A stretch of DNA of 64,000 bases from contig NC_088316.1 in NCBI RefSeq assembly GCF_910592395.1, forward strand, positions 6,450,001 through 6,514,000, in the 5' to 3' direction. Below, in pieces: positions 14,653 to 26,169 of this stretch (within the stretch, counting starts at the first letter, position 1; each line of letters starts with the position of its first letter). The position numbers and the translations under genes were made by a program. This DNA comes from Lineus longissimus. Its lineage: Eukaryota; Nemertea; Pilidiophora; Heteronemertea; Lineidae. Under the pieces are notes generated by a model that was given only the letters and a program-made list of their open reading frames with translations, was not told the origin of the DNA and made no database searches.

Positions 14653-14900
14653 GGGTAGCGTCATAGCCTAGTGGTTAACTCTGCTGGCTACCACGCAATA
14701 TAGCCCAGGTTCGATCCCGGGGAGAACCCAGGATTGTATTTCCGGCGTGACTTTTCAAGGAACTAAAATTCCTGGTTCTTCACAGTCCTTCGAATGAGAC
14801 TAAAAACCGGTTCCTTGGCAGTAGCTTGCATGGACTCAACCTCTCGCCGAAGTCGGATTCACTAGGCCAAAATCCAATTGGCGCATTAACCGTATTTTAG
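14653..14900 (+). mobile_element. tRNA-derived SINE
   Basis: The left end resembles a tRNA. An A-box-like TAGCCTAGTGG lies near 14665, a B box GGTTCGATCC lies near 14709, and the acceptor-like GGGT at the start can pair with ACCC after the B box. The following sequence runs on past a tRNA length into a body with GAGACTAAAAACCGG near 14796, which resembles the conserved central domain found in many metazoan tRNA-SINEs. I could not find a clear tail or target duplication, so the right edge is approximate. It is not a functional tRNA gene because the anticodon and T stems are mispaired. Confidence 0.65.
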
Positions 14901-16253
14901 TGATACGCATAAACCCTCATCCCGCCTTGGAGGAGGAATACTGCCTAGAGAAAATACTGCCTCAAGTGCAGAGCGAACGTCGGAGAAAACGAAAAATTAT
15001 GTCTCAGTAAGAGGGAAAATCGGCAGAAAATGTTTCCAAAATAGTCTTGATGGGGGCCAATCCGCCCGATGGAAACAACCTAAAAAATAATAACTGGAAA
15101 AGACACACACGCATCTAGTTATTTATTCTTGGAGGTAATAAATGGTGCGGATTCAATGGAATTGTGATTTCTCGGAACACCTTTAATGGCTATTTGTATC
15201 ATTAGTCATTTGAGATAGGGACATAAAAAGGTGAGCTGGCATTACCAAGGCTGATGAAACTGTAATTATTATCGAAAAAGCAATCATCTTCAAATCCCTA
15301 AAGAACTCAACACTCACCATGTTAAACAATGCATTGTGTACAGGCCCTGTGTTCTCCATACATAGACAGTAATAAGTACATGTAATATCACTGCCATTGT
15401 TGTCAATTCATTATCACGTCAATTCATTGTCACGTTCAATATACAATGTTAATGAGAACAAGAGTTTGCCACAGCCATGTCCTACTGTAACTGGGCGTGA
15501 AACATTTTAAAAAGTACTTCGTTTTTCAACTAAAATGTTTGAAGTGCAATATTCTGACCTAAAAATAATCGCGTGACACAGGTGACTCTTATCACAACCA
15601 AATGACATACTATATCTATAGCCATAGAGTCCCATCATGCAAGCAGGGATGAAACGACGAACTCAAATAATTGTAGTTCTGGTCATGCTCAGAGGATGGA
15701 GCACGTACTGTTGTACGTTGGTTTGCGTGACGAGAACCAAGGTAATCTCAAGGGCATTATTCGTTCTTGGCAAAGGTATTGCAACGGTATGATGACGTAT
15801 TTACGACCAAGTGATTCCCGTCATTGACAGAGTGTTTGATCACACTGGCATGACTTGTAGCGGGACTTACCACAGTATTCGCTCACGAGGAAGTTTCGCT
15901 GCTTCCGACGTATTTAATCCGCTATTGATATCCTTTGATCACTCCGGAATAACAGATGAGGAGGCTTCTCTTCCACAAACACCAATCGCTCTCCGTGAAT
16001 GTATCACGACCACTCAAACATGCCTCAGCAATTTCGTCATCGAATAAATACGACCTTTAATCTCACGAGTATGACTGGTTGACTGTCTTCACCATTCGAA
16101 CTGGTGACAGAGGTGAATTAAAATGACTCGAGGTAAAAGTCATGCCTGTATTATAATCCCTATTTTACAAGAAGATATGAACACCCTTGCAGCGTATTAC
16201 TTACTTTGCTGACAACAAAATCAATTCTTAGGACATATTTTTCATTCGTTTGG
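14901..16253. other. No gene recognised
   Basis: Short frames only. A 20-bp stretch is doubled near 15405-15437 (TCAATTCATT(A/G)TCACGT twice). Nothing else stands out. Confidence 0.45.
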
Positions 16254-16386
16254 GTGTGGCTAGTGTTTGCTACTACTCTTAAACGGTTTCCTGTATTCAA
16301 CCATTGGGGTGTTTTAGGTGTGACTAAACAAGTGTTTGCTGCCTCTAAAAAGTTTCTTGTATTTGACCAGTGGGATGCTTTTATTG
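16254..16386 (+). repeat. Two tandem copies of a 64-68 bp unit
   Basis: Unit 1 (about 16254-16317) and unit 2 (about 16318-16386) share GTGTGRCTA, AGTGTTTGCT, a CTCTTAAA/CTCTAAAA block, GTTTC(C/T)TGTATT and CCA(T/G)TGGG. The repeat keeps an open frame on both strands, which explains the overlapping open frames here. Confidence 0.55.
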
Positions 16387-16439
16387 TTTTGAGGTGAATA
16401 TGGACTCCTACCATTACAAGTTTCGACCAATGTGACCAA

Positions 16440-17000
16440 GAATAGGTCAAGTGCAATATTCTTTTTAGAGATAATCACCGTGTACAATTAGTTTTGATGA
16501 TGACTAGTTATAACAAAACGTTGCACTATCAGTGAAATCAAGTATAGATTATTCCATACTTGGTTAAATGTCAAGGCTTCACCTCAGTGACATTTGGGAA
16601 GTAGGTCATATTGATCAGACCTAGATGTGGATTCATATCAACGCTTGAGAGTGTGGGACTGAAAAAACGTGCCACTGTCGGTGAAATTATCATTGAGTTT
16701 GGCCTCCGAGACTTTGGAAATCGGGTGAGAGTCAAAATACTTCAGCCACTATGTTTTACCTCGGATGTGATTAAGGAATGGCCTGATTTGCAAGATGACA
16801 CAGTGAGGGTTTCATTATGAGATATGACCCACCTAGGATTTTATTACCTTGACCTACTTATGTTTGAAACGTAGCTCGCATTGACAAAATTCTTTATCAG
16901 CGTGGTTGTCTAATGGTTGTCTATATCAATACATTTGAAGAGACCAGGACAAATAATGACGAAACGTGCCACTTTTGGTAAATCTTTCGAATATGACATA
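16440..17000 (+). repeat. Decayed tandem repeat, period near 147 bp
   Basis: Versions of AAACGTGCCACTNTCGGT recur near 16517, 16666 and 16958, about 149 and 292 bases apart, i.e. one and two periods of about 147. Between them are repeated phrases such as RAGTAGGTCA and AAGTGCAATATTCT (also near 15541). This suggests an old satellite-like array now diverged. The intervals were measured by eye. Confidence 0.4.
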
Positions 17001-17790
17001 TGTGACCTTCGAAAGTAGGTCAACTCAAAAACCCGGGTATTATGTCATGTCTTCTCATCAGAAATACCCACAGTGAAAAATAATTTTACTGAGCTATCAG
17101 CGTCCATATAATGGACAAAATAAGAATTCAATGTGGGCAGCGGACATCAAAAGCCCAGAAAGTAGATCAAATTGTGATGGTTTTTGTACATCCAGACAAC
17201 AACTTTCAGTTTACTCGACATAATGGTGTGCAAACGTGGCATCATTGTACGACACCGATTTTCAACGTGTTCCGGACCCCGACCATTAAAATAAAAACGA
17301 CACATGCTTAGAGCTCGACTCGGTATAACAAGCCTCGTCGATCTTAAAAATGGCTAATGGAAGCATACCACGTTCTAAGAAGTTCATTAGTTGTCAACAT
17401 TACAGCACCTGCTCCGATTATAACTTAATGACAAAAAGACCAAACATGGGCATGTGCAACACGCAATATTTAGCTTGAGATCAATCTTTATTTTGCTTGT
17501 ATGTTTTAAATACTAGTGCTGCTCAGTAACCAGTGATCCGAGTATCACAATCCCAACTTTGCACAACAGATAAAAAGACACATATGCAAATTGTATATTC
17601 ATTATTTATTATTTATGCGGATGATATGACAGAGGTATTCGACCTGAGAGAAAAGTATCTTCTCTGAAGAGTATGTATAATTTGAGTCATCTACCGTACG
17701 GTATTTGATCGATTGGCATACTGGGCTTTGCGGAAAGAAAATAACGCAACGCAACAAGCGCAACGGTCCCTAGGTGGTGTATATTCCTAT
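17001..17790. other. No gene recognised
   Basis: AT-rich sequence with short frames only; no motif or repeat seen. Confidence 0.45.
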
Positions 17791-17870
17791 ATACAATACA
17801 CAGCCTGGTCATCCTAGGATCGTGGTTACATGGGGAGTTATCATTGCAAAATAAGGCGAAGCGCAAGCTG
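17791..17870 (+). repeat. Dispersed repeat, copy 1 (partner at 40.52 kb)
   Basis: Shares AATACACAGCCTG, TCATCCTA(G)GATCGTGG and TTACATGGGGAGT with 40524-40600. The bases just upstream (GCGCAACGGTCC near 17758) match 40326-40336, so the two copies show one repeat, interrupted at 40.35-40.51 kb by a MITE. Family unknown. Confidence 0.55.
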
Positions 17871-18120
17871 GAGTCGATCAAGCTAGCATACATGAATTCC
17901 AGTACACATAAGGTTACACATAAGGTTTTATATTATGGACTGGCAGCCGAAGCGATTGAAAACTACTTTTAGTTACAGGTGACTCACCGGCAGTTGACGG
18001 GACAATTATCTTTTCACATTAGGTTAGTTTAGGTTATGAGTTTGGCTGGTTCAGATGATCGATAGGTGGCACCAGCATCTAACTGTGCATATATTTGACG
18101 CTATGGTCCCTGTGTGATAT

Positions 18121-18420
18121 GGTCAGACTGAGGCACCATTCCACCTACCATCTCCGCTCTGTTATTGCTCCAACTTTGGTGGTCCCTCGCACTAAGTGCA
18201 AAACCTTTGGTGACCGTTCTTTTTACAAGTCATCACCGGTTCTATGGAACCAGCTACCTTCCAACATCAGGCTTGCTGGTTCCATAGACATTTTCAAAAC
18301 TCTCCTGAAACAACACCTTTTCAGGGAGTGTTTTGCTTTGTAAAGCGCCTGAGAATTTAAGTTTTTCTTTTAATTCAGGCGCTATAGAAATTCTTATATT
18401 CATTCATTTCAAAAAGAGGA
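18121..18420 (+). mobile_element. 5'-truncated CR1/L2-like LINE, 3' end
   Basis: From about 18125 to 18343 the frame reads as the C-terminal tail of a non-LTR retrotransposon ORF2: a PTLVVPRTKCKTFGDRSF stretch, then LWNQLPSNIR, then DIFKTLLKQHLF and a stop. This order (VPR.R.KTFGDRSF, LWN.LP, FK..LK.HLF) is diagnostic of CR1/L2/jockey-type tails. Just after the stop is a 9-bp hairpin (AGCGCCTGA with TCAGGCGCT, about 18341-18384) followed by TATAGAAATTCTTATATTCATT, matching the hairpin plus short-repeat tail of such LINEs. The reverse transcriptase core and endonuclease are absent, so this is a dead-on-arrival 5' truncation. Confidence 0.8.
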
Positions 18421-18803
18421 GCTACAATTGCAAACCACTGGGACTATTATCTTGTGACATGGGGATGTATAGGTGGCGCCAGCGTGACGAATGGAAGGTA
18501 TGTTACATATTGAGGTAAACAGGGGGCTGAGACCCGCGACACACCAAAGAGTAAATTTCAAACCATGACCGAAGCACTACATTGGAAGGAGAAACTATCA
18601 AGAATTGCACCTATGACCAACGCACTACACCATCACATTGAGGAGTAAATATCTAGATTCAAACCCATGGCTTAAGTACTTGAGGAGTTAATCCCAAGAG
18701 TCGAACCTATGATCAAGCATTACACCATCCACAGGGAGGTACGGCTATTTTGTGGCCGTGTTAGCCCCAATTTTATTTTAGGAAGACAAAATTGTGGAAT
18801 TAA

Positions 18804-18858
18804 AACATAATGGTCGCTCCCCATTGCGCTCGTTGCTTTCTTTGCGCAAAGTCCAGTC
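18804..18858 (+). repeat. Short dispersed repeat, copy 1
   Basis: A 55-bp block shared with 41346-41404 on the same strand (ACATAATGGTCGCTCCCC, CGCTCGTT, TTGCGCAAAGTCCAGT). It probably marks the end of a longer unclassified element. Confidence 0.5.
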
Positions 18859-21259
18859 ATCTTGGTAGATTGGCCTTTTTATAGTGGACCCATTGTCTTC
18901 AAAGGGAAATAAAAGGAATATATTGAAAATTGTCCTGAAATGGGCAGTTATGTTGCGGTGGTTGTGTTAGTTGTGATAATATCGCCATGTGGCGCCAACA
19001 TATTACCTGGTATATACACTCTAAAAGCTCGAATACAAGGAATGAGGCTCCGCCCCCTACATTACGTGCACTTTGTGACGAAATCAGAAGCTGTCATGTA
19101 TAGCACGACCTTGATACGATGGTAAATAATATTCTTTATGATAAAACTAAGGCGAAAGTGAACCCTTAACCCATAGCAGAGCTTCTTAGATGTTGACGTA
19201 CAGGCTGCTTCTTTCTTGACTCTACACTACAAATGTACCATTGAATTGGTCAGGAATAGTTAACTCTCATAAATCAAATATAGGGTAAATGTTCTCGACC
19301 GCAATATGTACTGATGTTACATCTTGACCATCTGATATGATTCAGCAGAGATCGATGTGACATTGACAATCGTCTGAGGGACCTACATTAAAATAGGCGT
19401 GGCGATTCAATATTTACGTCTTCAAAAATGGCAAAAATACTATAGCCCAAACCGATGCTAGAGACGTGAGAATTTTCAAATTGGATTTTAATTCAGCGCC
19501 CAACGTTAGTCGATATATTGCGAATTGGCTATGTATATCGAGTGGTATGCACCATGCGGATTTAGTTCCATTGGATGACATAATTGTTCTGATCTCATGC
19601 AATCGAACTCATATAGCAGCAATATCCATGACATCGGTCCTTCATTCAAGAGGCTCACTTCCAGCTGCCCGCGCGCTGACATGTCGATAACCGGAGAATC
19701 AATTTAGCTGGACCGTCAAGTGGTAATAGTATACATTCATGATTTTGTCAACAGAGTTCAGATGAAACCTTGTAAGTCGTTTTGTGACATTAGTCATTTC
19801 AGCATGAAGGCTTAACACATGAGGGTTTTTGATGTGGTTCGTATTTTCCCCTTTGGGTGAATATAATTGTTCTATCAACCCCTCCTCCTCAGAATTAATA
19901 GACACATACACTTAGTGCGATTCCGCAGAGCTGCGTTTGGGTCACGCAAGTGATGATAATCCACACCGCTTACATCAACAACAACACTATCAAAAATATG
20001 TATACTGGATGCACCGCATCAATTTTGGACAACTTGTTCTCATCATTCGCCAGTCTCTGTCACATCCAATGAACTTGACATTGTGATTAAACTTTTCACT
20101 GTCCGATTGGTCCTGGTCACCTCGTAGCCAAAGAGTTTCTCCACAACATGCTCGGCGAACCACAATGAGTCCAGTTCCCCAAAACACCAAAACCTTTCCC
20201 TTGCATTCTTTATCCTTCATGGCGCTCCCCGTTTTCATTTTTTGAAGAAAAAAACATTTTTTTTGCTAATTGCAGCATATTCAGACGATTCCGGCAACGT
20301 TATGCATGGCCGTACACTAGTATTGTTGCAGGGTTAGGCTGAGATAATGAAGGGAAACATGTAACAGAACCAATCCTTGTTGTCACAATTATTGTACAGG
20401 ACAGTATCATGAGACGAGTGTCATACAATCACCTGTTTGTGTCGTTTCTGGTAGATGTATGACACGGCCCGGGCCGCACATCGTTCATCGCGAAAGGTAC
20501 CGAGGCAGTCCCAACACTCTCAGAGGCATTGTCAGTCGGTCAAGAAGTGGCCAAAGAGTCTTAAAAGAATTGTCCGTTTTTTATTGCAGTACGTTCGTTC
20601 TTCCTATCTGGTTCATCAGTATACTATTTTTCTAAACGTGTTTGATCCTTTTCCAATTTTTTTTTCAGCTCTTCAGATACAGTAGAAAAACACGTAAATC
20701 GTTATTTCTAGTACGCAGAAGTCCTGGGGCGAAAGACCTTTCCCGCCACGTGAGTGCGCGCCGAGATCCAGTTCACGTCACCCCGCTATTAGGACGCAAC
20801 GCCATTTCCATGTGCGTCATCGAAGTTGCGGGGTAATCAAGCGCCATCAACGTGACGTCGGAAAAAAGAAATCAGCACCAAGATGTCACAGGGTAGATCC
20901 ATGGCTCTAGGAAACGACTTACTAGTGCATTGATCCACGTGGAAAGACTGTGCTAAACATGTCGACGTATGGAGAGCTAACTCGGGTCAAATCGGAGTCA
21001 ACATTGGAAAAGCGTGATAATTCGGTTCGATTTTCTATAAGGCGGCTCGATGAAATGCCATTTGGAGGTAGTGTTTCGTCTTGAAATTTTGCACGTTTGT
21101 AGATGATATGTTATCCTGATTCAAACTTTTGTTTATTTTCGGAAATTTACTTCAGCGGAGCAGTAATGAGGGATTTTTAATCGGACACTGTCAATTCTCC
21201 TTACCACTCACAGAAGGCAAGTCATTGATGTTTAGTTATGCAGGGGCTCAGTCAATTAC

Positions 21260-21439
21260 CTGCACTCCCTGTGGGGCGACCATGTACATTATCTGTTGAA
21301 CAGCTGGATGTAGGGGGATGATTGGAACAGCCTGTACTTGCTGACCTGCTGAACCCAGCTTAATGTTATTTTCAATACACGATTGCAGGGCACCTGATCT
21401 TTGAGATTTCGCGGGAAATGAAATTGTAAACAAACGCAT
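21260..21439 (-). CDS. Exon-like open frame of unknown function
   Basis: On the minus strand an open frame starting at an ATG runs through a Gln/Val/Pro-rich stretch (QQVQAVPIIPLHPAVQQIM, then YMVAPQGVQ) and meets a plausible splice donor CAG|GTAATT at 21260, a few codons before its stop. The composition is more protein-like than the surrounding frames. A possible acceptor (TCAAAGATCAG) lies inside the frame, so the ATG may not be the true start. I recognise no family and cannot connect it to other exons. It could be a fragment of a transposon accessory gene. Confidence 0.2.
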
Positions 21440-22466
21440 GTGTGCAGTTCAAATGTAAACAAAAATGTACTTGAGTGGTTGCTGGACTTGGGAACTGGGG
21501 GGTCAAATTGGTGGTCTATTGTTTGTGGGTGCTGTGTTAGCCAGAGATAGCCCTTGATTATGAAGGGATTTTCAAATGAAGTTGACCATGGTCTGTCTAT
21601 GTGCTCACCACTTTCACGCTTTCACGCTTTCAATACTTGATGTATCTGAAGAGGCACACTGATCTTGGGATGGCCTTATCAAGGAGCTGCTCACGGTGCT
21701 GAACGTCTAGCTTGCCTGTCGACTAAGTACTTTGCCCGAGACATTGCTACATGTAGGAGGAGCACGCATTTTAAAGTTATAGTAGTGATAGTGCAATTGG
21801 TTCGAGCCATTTGGAAACTGACATGCGAGTTATCCTTCTTCCGATCATCTCCTTATAAAAAGGGGTCTATTGCTGATTAAGGAACAAGGCATATTCACAT
21901 TGCCTCATCATCTATATCGGACCAATTGATATACTTTTATATGCACGCATACATCACGCCACAGGGTCCGAGCGAGTCTGTGGACAAATGGTTGGTTTAA
22001 TCTGTCTCTTCGATATGGCTCCTTTGCTATTGCATTATATTTTCATTGCAATTCAATCTTTTGGCGCAGGCAATTCAAGGTATAGCCCATTTGAACCTGC
22101 CTGCGCCACCGGTATATAGCTAGTGTGTTAATAATGACAATCATTGGTTCTCATTCGAAATTATTGATCCCAATACCTGCAAGTCTTGTTGGATATCCAG
22201 ATATGTGTAGCATGAACACATGTTGAATGAACGATGTATGCCTAAATAGGCCAATGTCAGTGTAGGGACAAAGTGACTGTGCTAAAGCATGTCGTAGCTT
22301 ACACTTTAAACACAATGGAAAACGGTAAACCTTGATTTTTCAGGCAATTGATGAAATGGCCTCGTGTTCGTGGGGTATTGGGGGAAATCGCAGAATCTGA
22401 ATTAGATCAATTTGTGGACAGCCGGTGATTTGGTTACCCCTGCAAAAAAACATTCAATTTGCTATA

Positions 22467-22627
22467 TCGGTGTAACGGGATTCGCTGTCCTCTTATTTCA
22501 GTGTTTCCTTACAACAAACAGGTCAAGATGAATTTCAATACGGGGAAACGGAGAAAAACGTGTGAGCGTTCTCATTAAACAACGCGGGAAAACACTCGGA
22601 AACAAAAAAACACTTAAAAACGTCACA
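22467..22627 (-). mobile_element. CCGGTGTAA-type MITE, copy 1
   Basis: Read on the minus strand, this resembles the element at 56599-56778 in order: a TTTTTGAGTGTTTC-like head, GGGAACGCTC-like block, ACACGTTTTTCT, CCC(C)TATTGAAA and GGAAACACTGA, then GTTACACCG at the end. Its ends are more decayed than those of the second copy, and no target duplication is visible. It lies about 100 bp beyond the poly(A) signal candidate of the SLC35G-type gene. Confidence 0.6.
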
Positions 22628-22724
22628 GCTCCATTCTTGTGCCTCGACCCGGCCTGGCCCACCCATTATAAAAAAAAGTCCGATGAGCCTCTCGGCAGTG
22701 GATATGTCCAGATTTCGAAATGTC

Positions 22725-22730
22725 TTTATT
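22725..22730 (-). promoter_or_regulatory. Candidate poly(A) signal AATAAA for the SLC35G-type gene
   Basis: On the minus strand AATAAA lies about 175 bases after the stop of the transporter gene, a normal distance for a short 3' UTR. No nearer exact hexamer was noticed. The call rests on the hexamer and spacing only. Confidence 0.45.
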
Positions 22731-22903
22731 AGACGTCAATATCAGAGAAGTTAAACATAGTCGGTCATCATCAGGCAGAATGGTTAACTGTCACTCTGGG
22801 TTGTCTTCTACATGTACGTGCACTTTGACATTATTGGTACAATGTTCGGGTAGGATAAAGAGGGAAAGCGGGTAGGCATTATATGAGGGTAAGAAGAATC
22901 TTT

Positions 22904-23875
22904 TTAGGCTGAAACTATTTTTGCCGCCAATCTCAATGTCTTACTTTGTTGGATTCGAGCTTTCTCCAAATTTATCACGACCTTTTTAATACCAGTCGCA
23001 ATGACGGCCAAAATGACGACAGACGCTCCTAATGTACTGATAAGCCTTGGAGACTCGTCTAAAACTAACCATTGCCAAATATAAACGAATACTATATCCA
23101 TAGTCCTAACTATACCAACACCGCCAGCACTTTCTAACTGCAGTGCTTTGGTCATACAGATCTGTCCAAGATTAGCCAAAGCGCCGATCGCGACAATGGA
23201 TATATTTCCAAGGAGACAGTTTGGTATTGACCAAACGTCCAGTATAAAGACGAGAACACCAGACTGTAAAACTCCCCAGAGGGAGTAGGTGAAAAGTATG
23301 GTGGAGTAATGTATGTGACGGAATTTTCGAAGTATCACGTAAACAATGGATATAATTACCATGGCACCGAATGCGGCAATCGGTGCAAGAATGTCCCGCT
23401 TGGTCTGTCCTCCGGGGGCGACACCCTCGAACAACCAAGGTGGACAGGCGATTAAAACGACTCCGGCGAAAGTCAAAAAGACACAGACAGTCTCGAAAAT
23501 ACCACATTTCTCGCGGAGGAATACACAGGCGGTAATAGAGGTAAAAACAGGCGCGGCGAAAATGATGACACTAGCGTCCCCTATTGCCATGTTGTGGTAC
23601 GCATAGTAAATGAGACTAATTCCTGTAGCGCCGAGAACTGCACGTGCCCAAAGAAATTTCCTGTCCTCGGGATTACCAAAGAATGTCTCATCACGGTAGA
23701 TGATGGTGGGCACAACGTAGAGCCCTTGGAAGAACATTCTGAACATTGTCAGCACCAAGGGATGGATTTGGGTGACCTTGACCAGCACAGAATGCCACGA
23801 GAAAAAGAAGCACGAGAGAAGGGCGAGGAGTAGGCCTGCTGCTTCGAAGTTGCATCGTAGAATATTTCTCATCAT
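22904..23875 (-). CDS. EamA/DMT-superfamily transporter, SLC35G-like
   Basis: A single-exon gene of 323 codons. The product is a ten-helix membrane protein of the drug/metabolite transporter superfamily with two EamA repeats, roughly residues 12-145 and 160-300. Family marks are the first-helix FFFSWHSVLVK segment, the RAVLGATGISLIYYAY stretch of helix 3-4, DASVIIFAAPVFTSI, the FLREKCG loop and the GVVLIACPPWLF end of repeat one, which together point to SLC35G (SLC35G1 in vertebrates is an endomembrane/plasma membrane protein reported to interact with STIM1). The start is an ATG-ATG pair with ACC before it, and an in-frame TAA lies eight codons upstream, so the start is well supported. Vertebrate SLC35G1 is somewhat longer at the N terminus. 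No frameshift or stop is seen. The substrate cannot be told from sequence. It is the only clear single-copy host gene in the window. Confidence 0.88.
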   Translation of the reverse strand: MMRNILRCNFEAAGLLLALLSCFFFSWHSVLVKVTQIHPLVLTMFRMFFQGLYVVPTIIYRDETFFGNPEDRKFLWARAVLGATGISLIYYAYHNMAIGDASVIIFAAPVFTSITACVFLREKCGIFETVCVFLTFAGVVLIACPPWLFEGVAPGGQTKRDILAPIAAFGAMVIISIVYVILRKFRHIHYSTILFTYSLWGVLQSGVLVFILDVWSIPNCLLGNISIVAIGALANLGQICMTKALQLESAGGVGIVRTMDIVFVYIWQWLVLDESPRLISTLGASVVILAVIATGIKKVVINLEKARIQQSKTLRLAAKIVSA

Positions 23876-24112
23876 GGTCGAGTTGAGGCCCTGAGATTAG
23901 ACGACCACGGCTACTGAAAGTACGCACTGAGGTGCAAATAAGTTCAATGTCTCAGATATTTTCCATAGACAGGTCAGGATGGCTACGCGCAGATCGCATT
24001 AAGCATCAGAGAAACGTCAGTCCTGTTGTCCTCTACTAAACGAAGGCTGACTGTCTGAAACAAAAATGCATACCGGTAACTCATTTGAAGTAATAATACT
24101 CGTAAGACTACA
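23876..24112. promoter_or_regulatory. Upstream region of the SLC35G-like gene
   Basis: The 5' flank of the minus-strand transporter. I see no TATA box at a useful distance. Promoter role is by position only. Confidence 0.3.
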
Positions 24113-24341
24113 TCAAAGGGGGACTGTAGGCAAGAGCAGATCGAGGGGCTAATTTGGCCATCTTCAGGTGACTATTATACACAGTAACGGCTCTGGGTCA
24201 TGTCAGATTCAGCAATATATATATTTCTCGTACAAGTGTGAATCGTTTCGACTTACAGTGAGATGTGAGAGACCCCTGATGGCTTTTTGTAACTTTCTAT
24301 TTTGCCTGCCTAGCTGCTGCCTATATTGCTCCTTTAACATC
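24113..24341. mobile_element. Candidate MITE with imperfect terminal repeats, 229 bp
   Basis: The left end (TCAAAGGGGGACTGTAGGCA) and the reverse complement of the right end (TTAAAGGAGCAATATAGGCA, followed by GCAGCTAGGCAGG) are similar. A third end of the same kind occurs at 34729-34772 (on the minus strand AAAGGGGGACTATAGGCAGC). The repeated end argues for a mobile family; the exact edges are uncertain. Confidence 0.45.
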
Positions 24342-25657
24342 GCGGAGAATTAGTTTCGTCTGCAAAGCAGCATCAACACGAGCATGTCCCAGCCGAACCT
24401 GTTGATTCTCAAGAGTGGACTACACCCTTAGAAATTAAAGGTTCATGAGCATTTGAAAACCTTGAAAGGTTTTTCGGTCAACCCTTTAGGTTTTTTTGGC
24501 GAAATCACATTTCGTTGAAAAATCTCGACTGCATGGGCGAGATATTGGCTGAAAAAAATTTAAAGGTAGTTCGAATGCTCAAAAACTTAGAACATTCAAA
24601 AATTAGAATTACAGTCTATGTTGTCATCAATTTGGAAAATCAATGGTTGCAGTACAGCAAAAAATAAAAAAGTCTCGGGTGTTTTCATGTTGATACCATA
24701 CACTAGTTATGAAATAACATACTTTTTCTTGTTGAAAGTCCATCCATGATAATTCCTTTTTGTGCTGACGTTTAACATTCTCCGGCCACTGGAAGCTCAG
24801 ACCACGGCCACTCTCCCAAGGTGATGGGGTTGGTCATACACGATTATTTTCTCAAAGTTATAAACTACCACCAAGATTAAACATAGATTTGCTCTATTTA
24901 TCTTGCTAGAAGACATCTATACAACAGGCGTAGGAGTGTAATAAGTGAGATGTCCAGTTACATCACGGTGTCAGTAACAAAACCCTGATAAACGTACGCT
25001 TATAATTCGGGTGACTATGTTTCTTCTTTTTTTGAACGAGGTTTTAATTGTTATTGTCCAGTACTAAATATATAAGGATTAAAGAATTAGTCTTTGCTTG
25101 TTTACACTTGGCCCTGTACAATGGCATAGTAGATGTTGGGATGTTCGGATTTAAGGGGCGGGGATCAGGTCAATAGACATAGTATCTATGTATCTATCGT
25201 ATGCTGGTATTTGTGCAGACAAAACATGATAGCTCGGAACTCAGATAAGACATCCGCATTAAAACACCCCACGCAGTCTTATTTTGCTGATACTACTGAT
25301 TTTTAGGAAGTGTTCCGGCCTAAATAAAAAGTTGTTTTGAGAACGTATTTCATTGTGCTCATAATGTTCATATGGTCAACAAGATTTGTGACAACCCTGC
25401 GCAAACCGCATAGTAATTTGTCTATTATTTTAGGAGTGATCAAGTAATAGGTTTTGATACTAATATGAGCTAGACTGTCATGAAGACTCTTGTTAAATGC
25501 TTCCTGTGGGGGAATGACGCAATGAAAAATCGTTGCGTTTCGACGAAAAGAGCGAGGGCTCCCCTGGCCCCACCAAAAATCGACCGACTGAAATGGTGTG
25601 GTTAGGCATGTTAGGTAAAGTCGTGATAATAATAATAATGATGAGACTTACTAAGTA
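24342..25657. other. No gene recognised
   Basis: AT-rich, short frames only. A run of ATA/ATG trinucleotides lies near 25627-25643. Confidence 0.45.
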
Positions 25658-25767
25658 AGGTAGAATGGGTTAATTGCAGCCCCGGTTTGTTTGTAGCCCC
25701 TGCATTATTTGATTCATGGGGATATCAAGCAATATCATAGGCAGGCTACAATTACCCCATTCTACCT
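25658..25767. mobile_element. 110-bp hairpin MITE, TA target site
   Basis: Terminal inverted repeats of about 24 bp (AGGTAGAATGGG then TTAATTGCAGCC on the left; two mismatches on the right) bracket a short loop and are flanked on both sides by TA. Ends plus TA duplication suggest a Tc1/mariner-type non-autonomous element. The element can fold into a long hairpin. Confidence 0.7.
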
Positions 25768-25944
25768 TATATAGTGCTAAATCCAACTGGTTTCAGTCGC
25801 TCAAATCGCTTCACATTATTACCCATTGTTATTGGCCTGTACATTCGTGATTCAAGGTCTGCTCTCTGGGAGTATCACAGGTCCGAGCTCAGCTATACAG
25901 CGCTTAGGACTAACATTTATAGTTTGCTATCTCTGTCAACTACG

Positions 25945-26010
25945 AACTTATTTACTGGGTAGTTATAAAACAAGAAACACAGAAACGAAACAGAAACGCA
26001 GGAACGAAAT
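25945..26010 (+). mobile_element. SINE 3' tail fragment
   Basis: TTTACTGGGTAGTT followed by AAAACAAGAAACACAGAAACG matches, in the sense direction, the tail of the SINE on the minus strand at 26925-27127. No tRNA-like head is present upstream, so this is a 5'-truncated copy. Confidence 0.5.
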
Positions 26011-26169
26011 ACAGAAAAGAAAAAGAAACGGGTTTTCATAAAAGTTGGAATTGATCGGGCGCAGGCATAGGCGGCACCTCGATACTTTCCATAACCAAGT
26101 CGTTGTTATCGTCATTAAGTAAACTCTGAGGATGACTCCATCAGGGCACGAAAGGAGTGCAGGCTTTTG

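Larger units (their letters stand above)
18421..22466. other. About 4 kb without a clear gene
   Basis: Short frames only. 18804-18858 (a block with ACATAATGGTCGCTCCCC then GCGCTCGTT and TTGCGCAAAGTCCAGT) recurs at 41346-41404. One exon-like frame is listed at 21260-21439. Otherwise nothing recognised. Confidence 0.45.

Noticed and set aside
14653-14728. Possible functional tRNA gene
   Set aside because: T and anticodon stems are mispaired and the sequence continues into a SINE body, so it was called as a SINE head.
23346-23833. Plus-strand frames opposite the transporter
   Set aside because: They are shadows of the minus-strand SLC35G-like gene.
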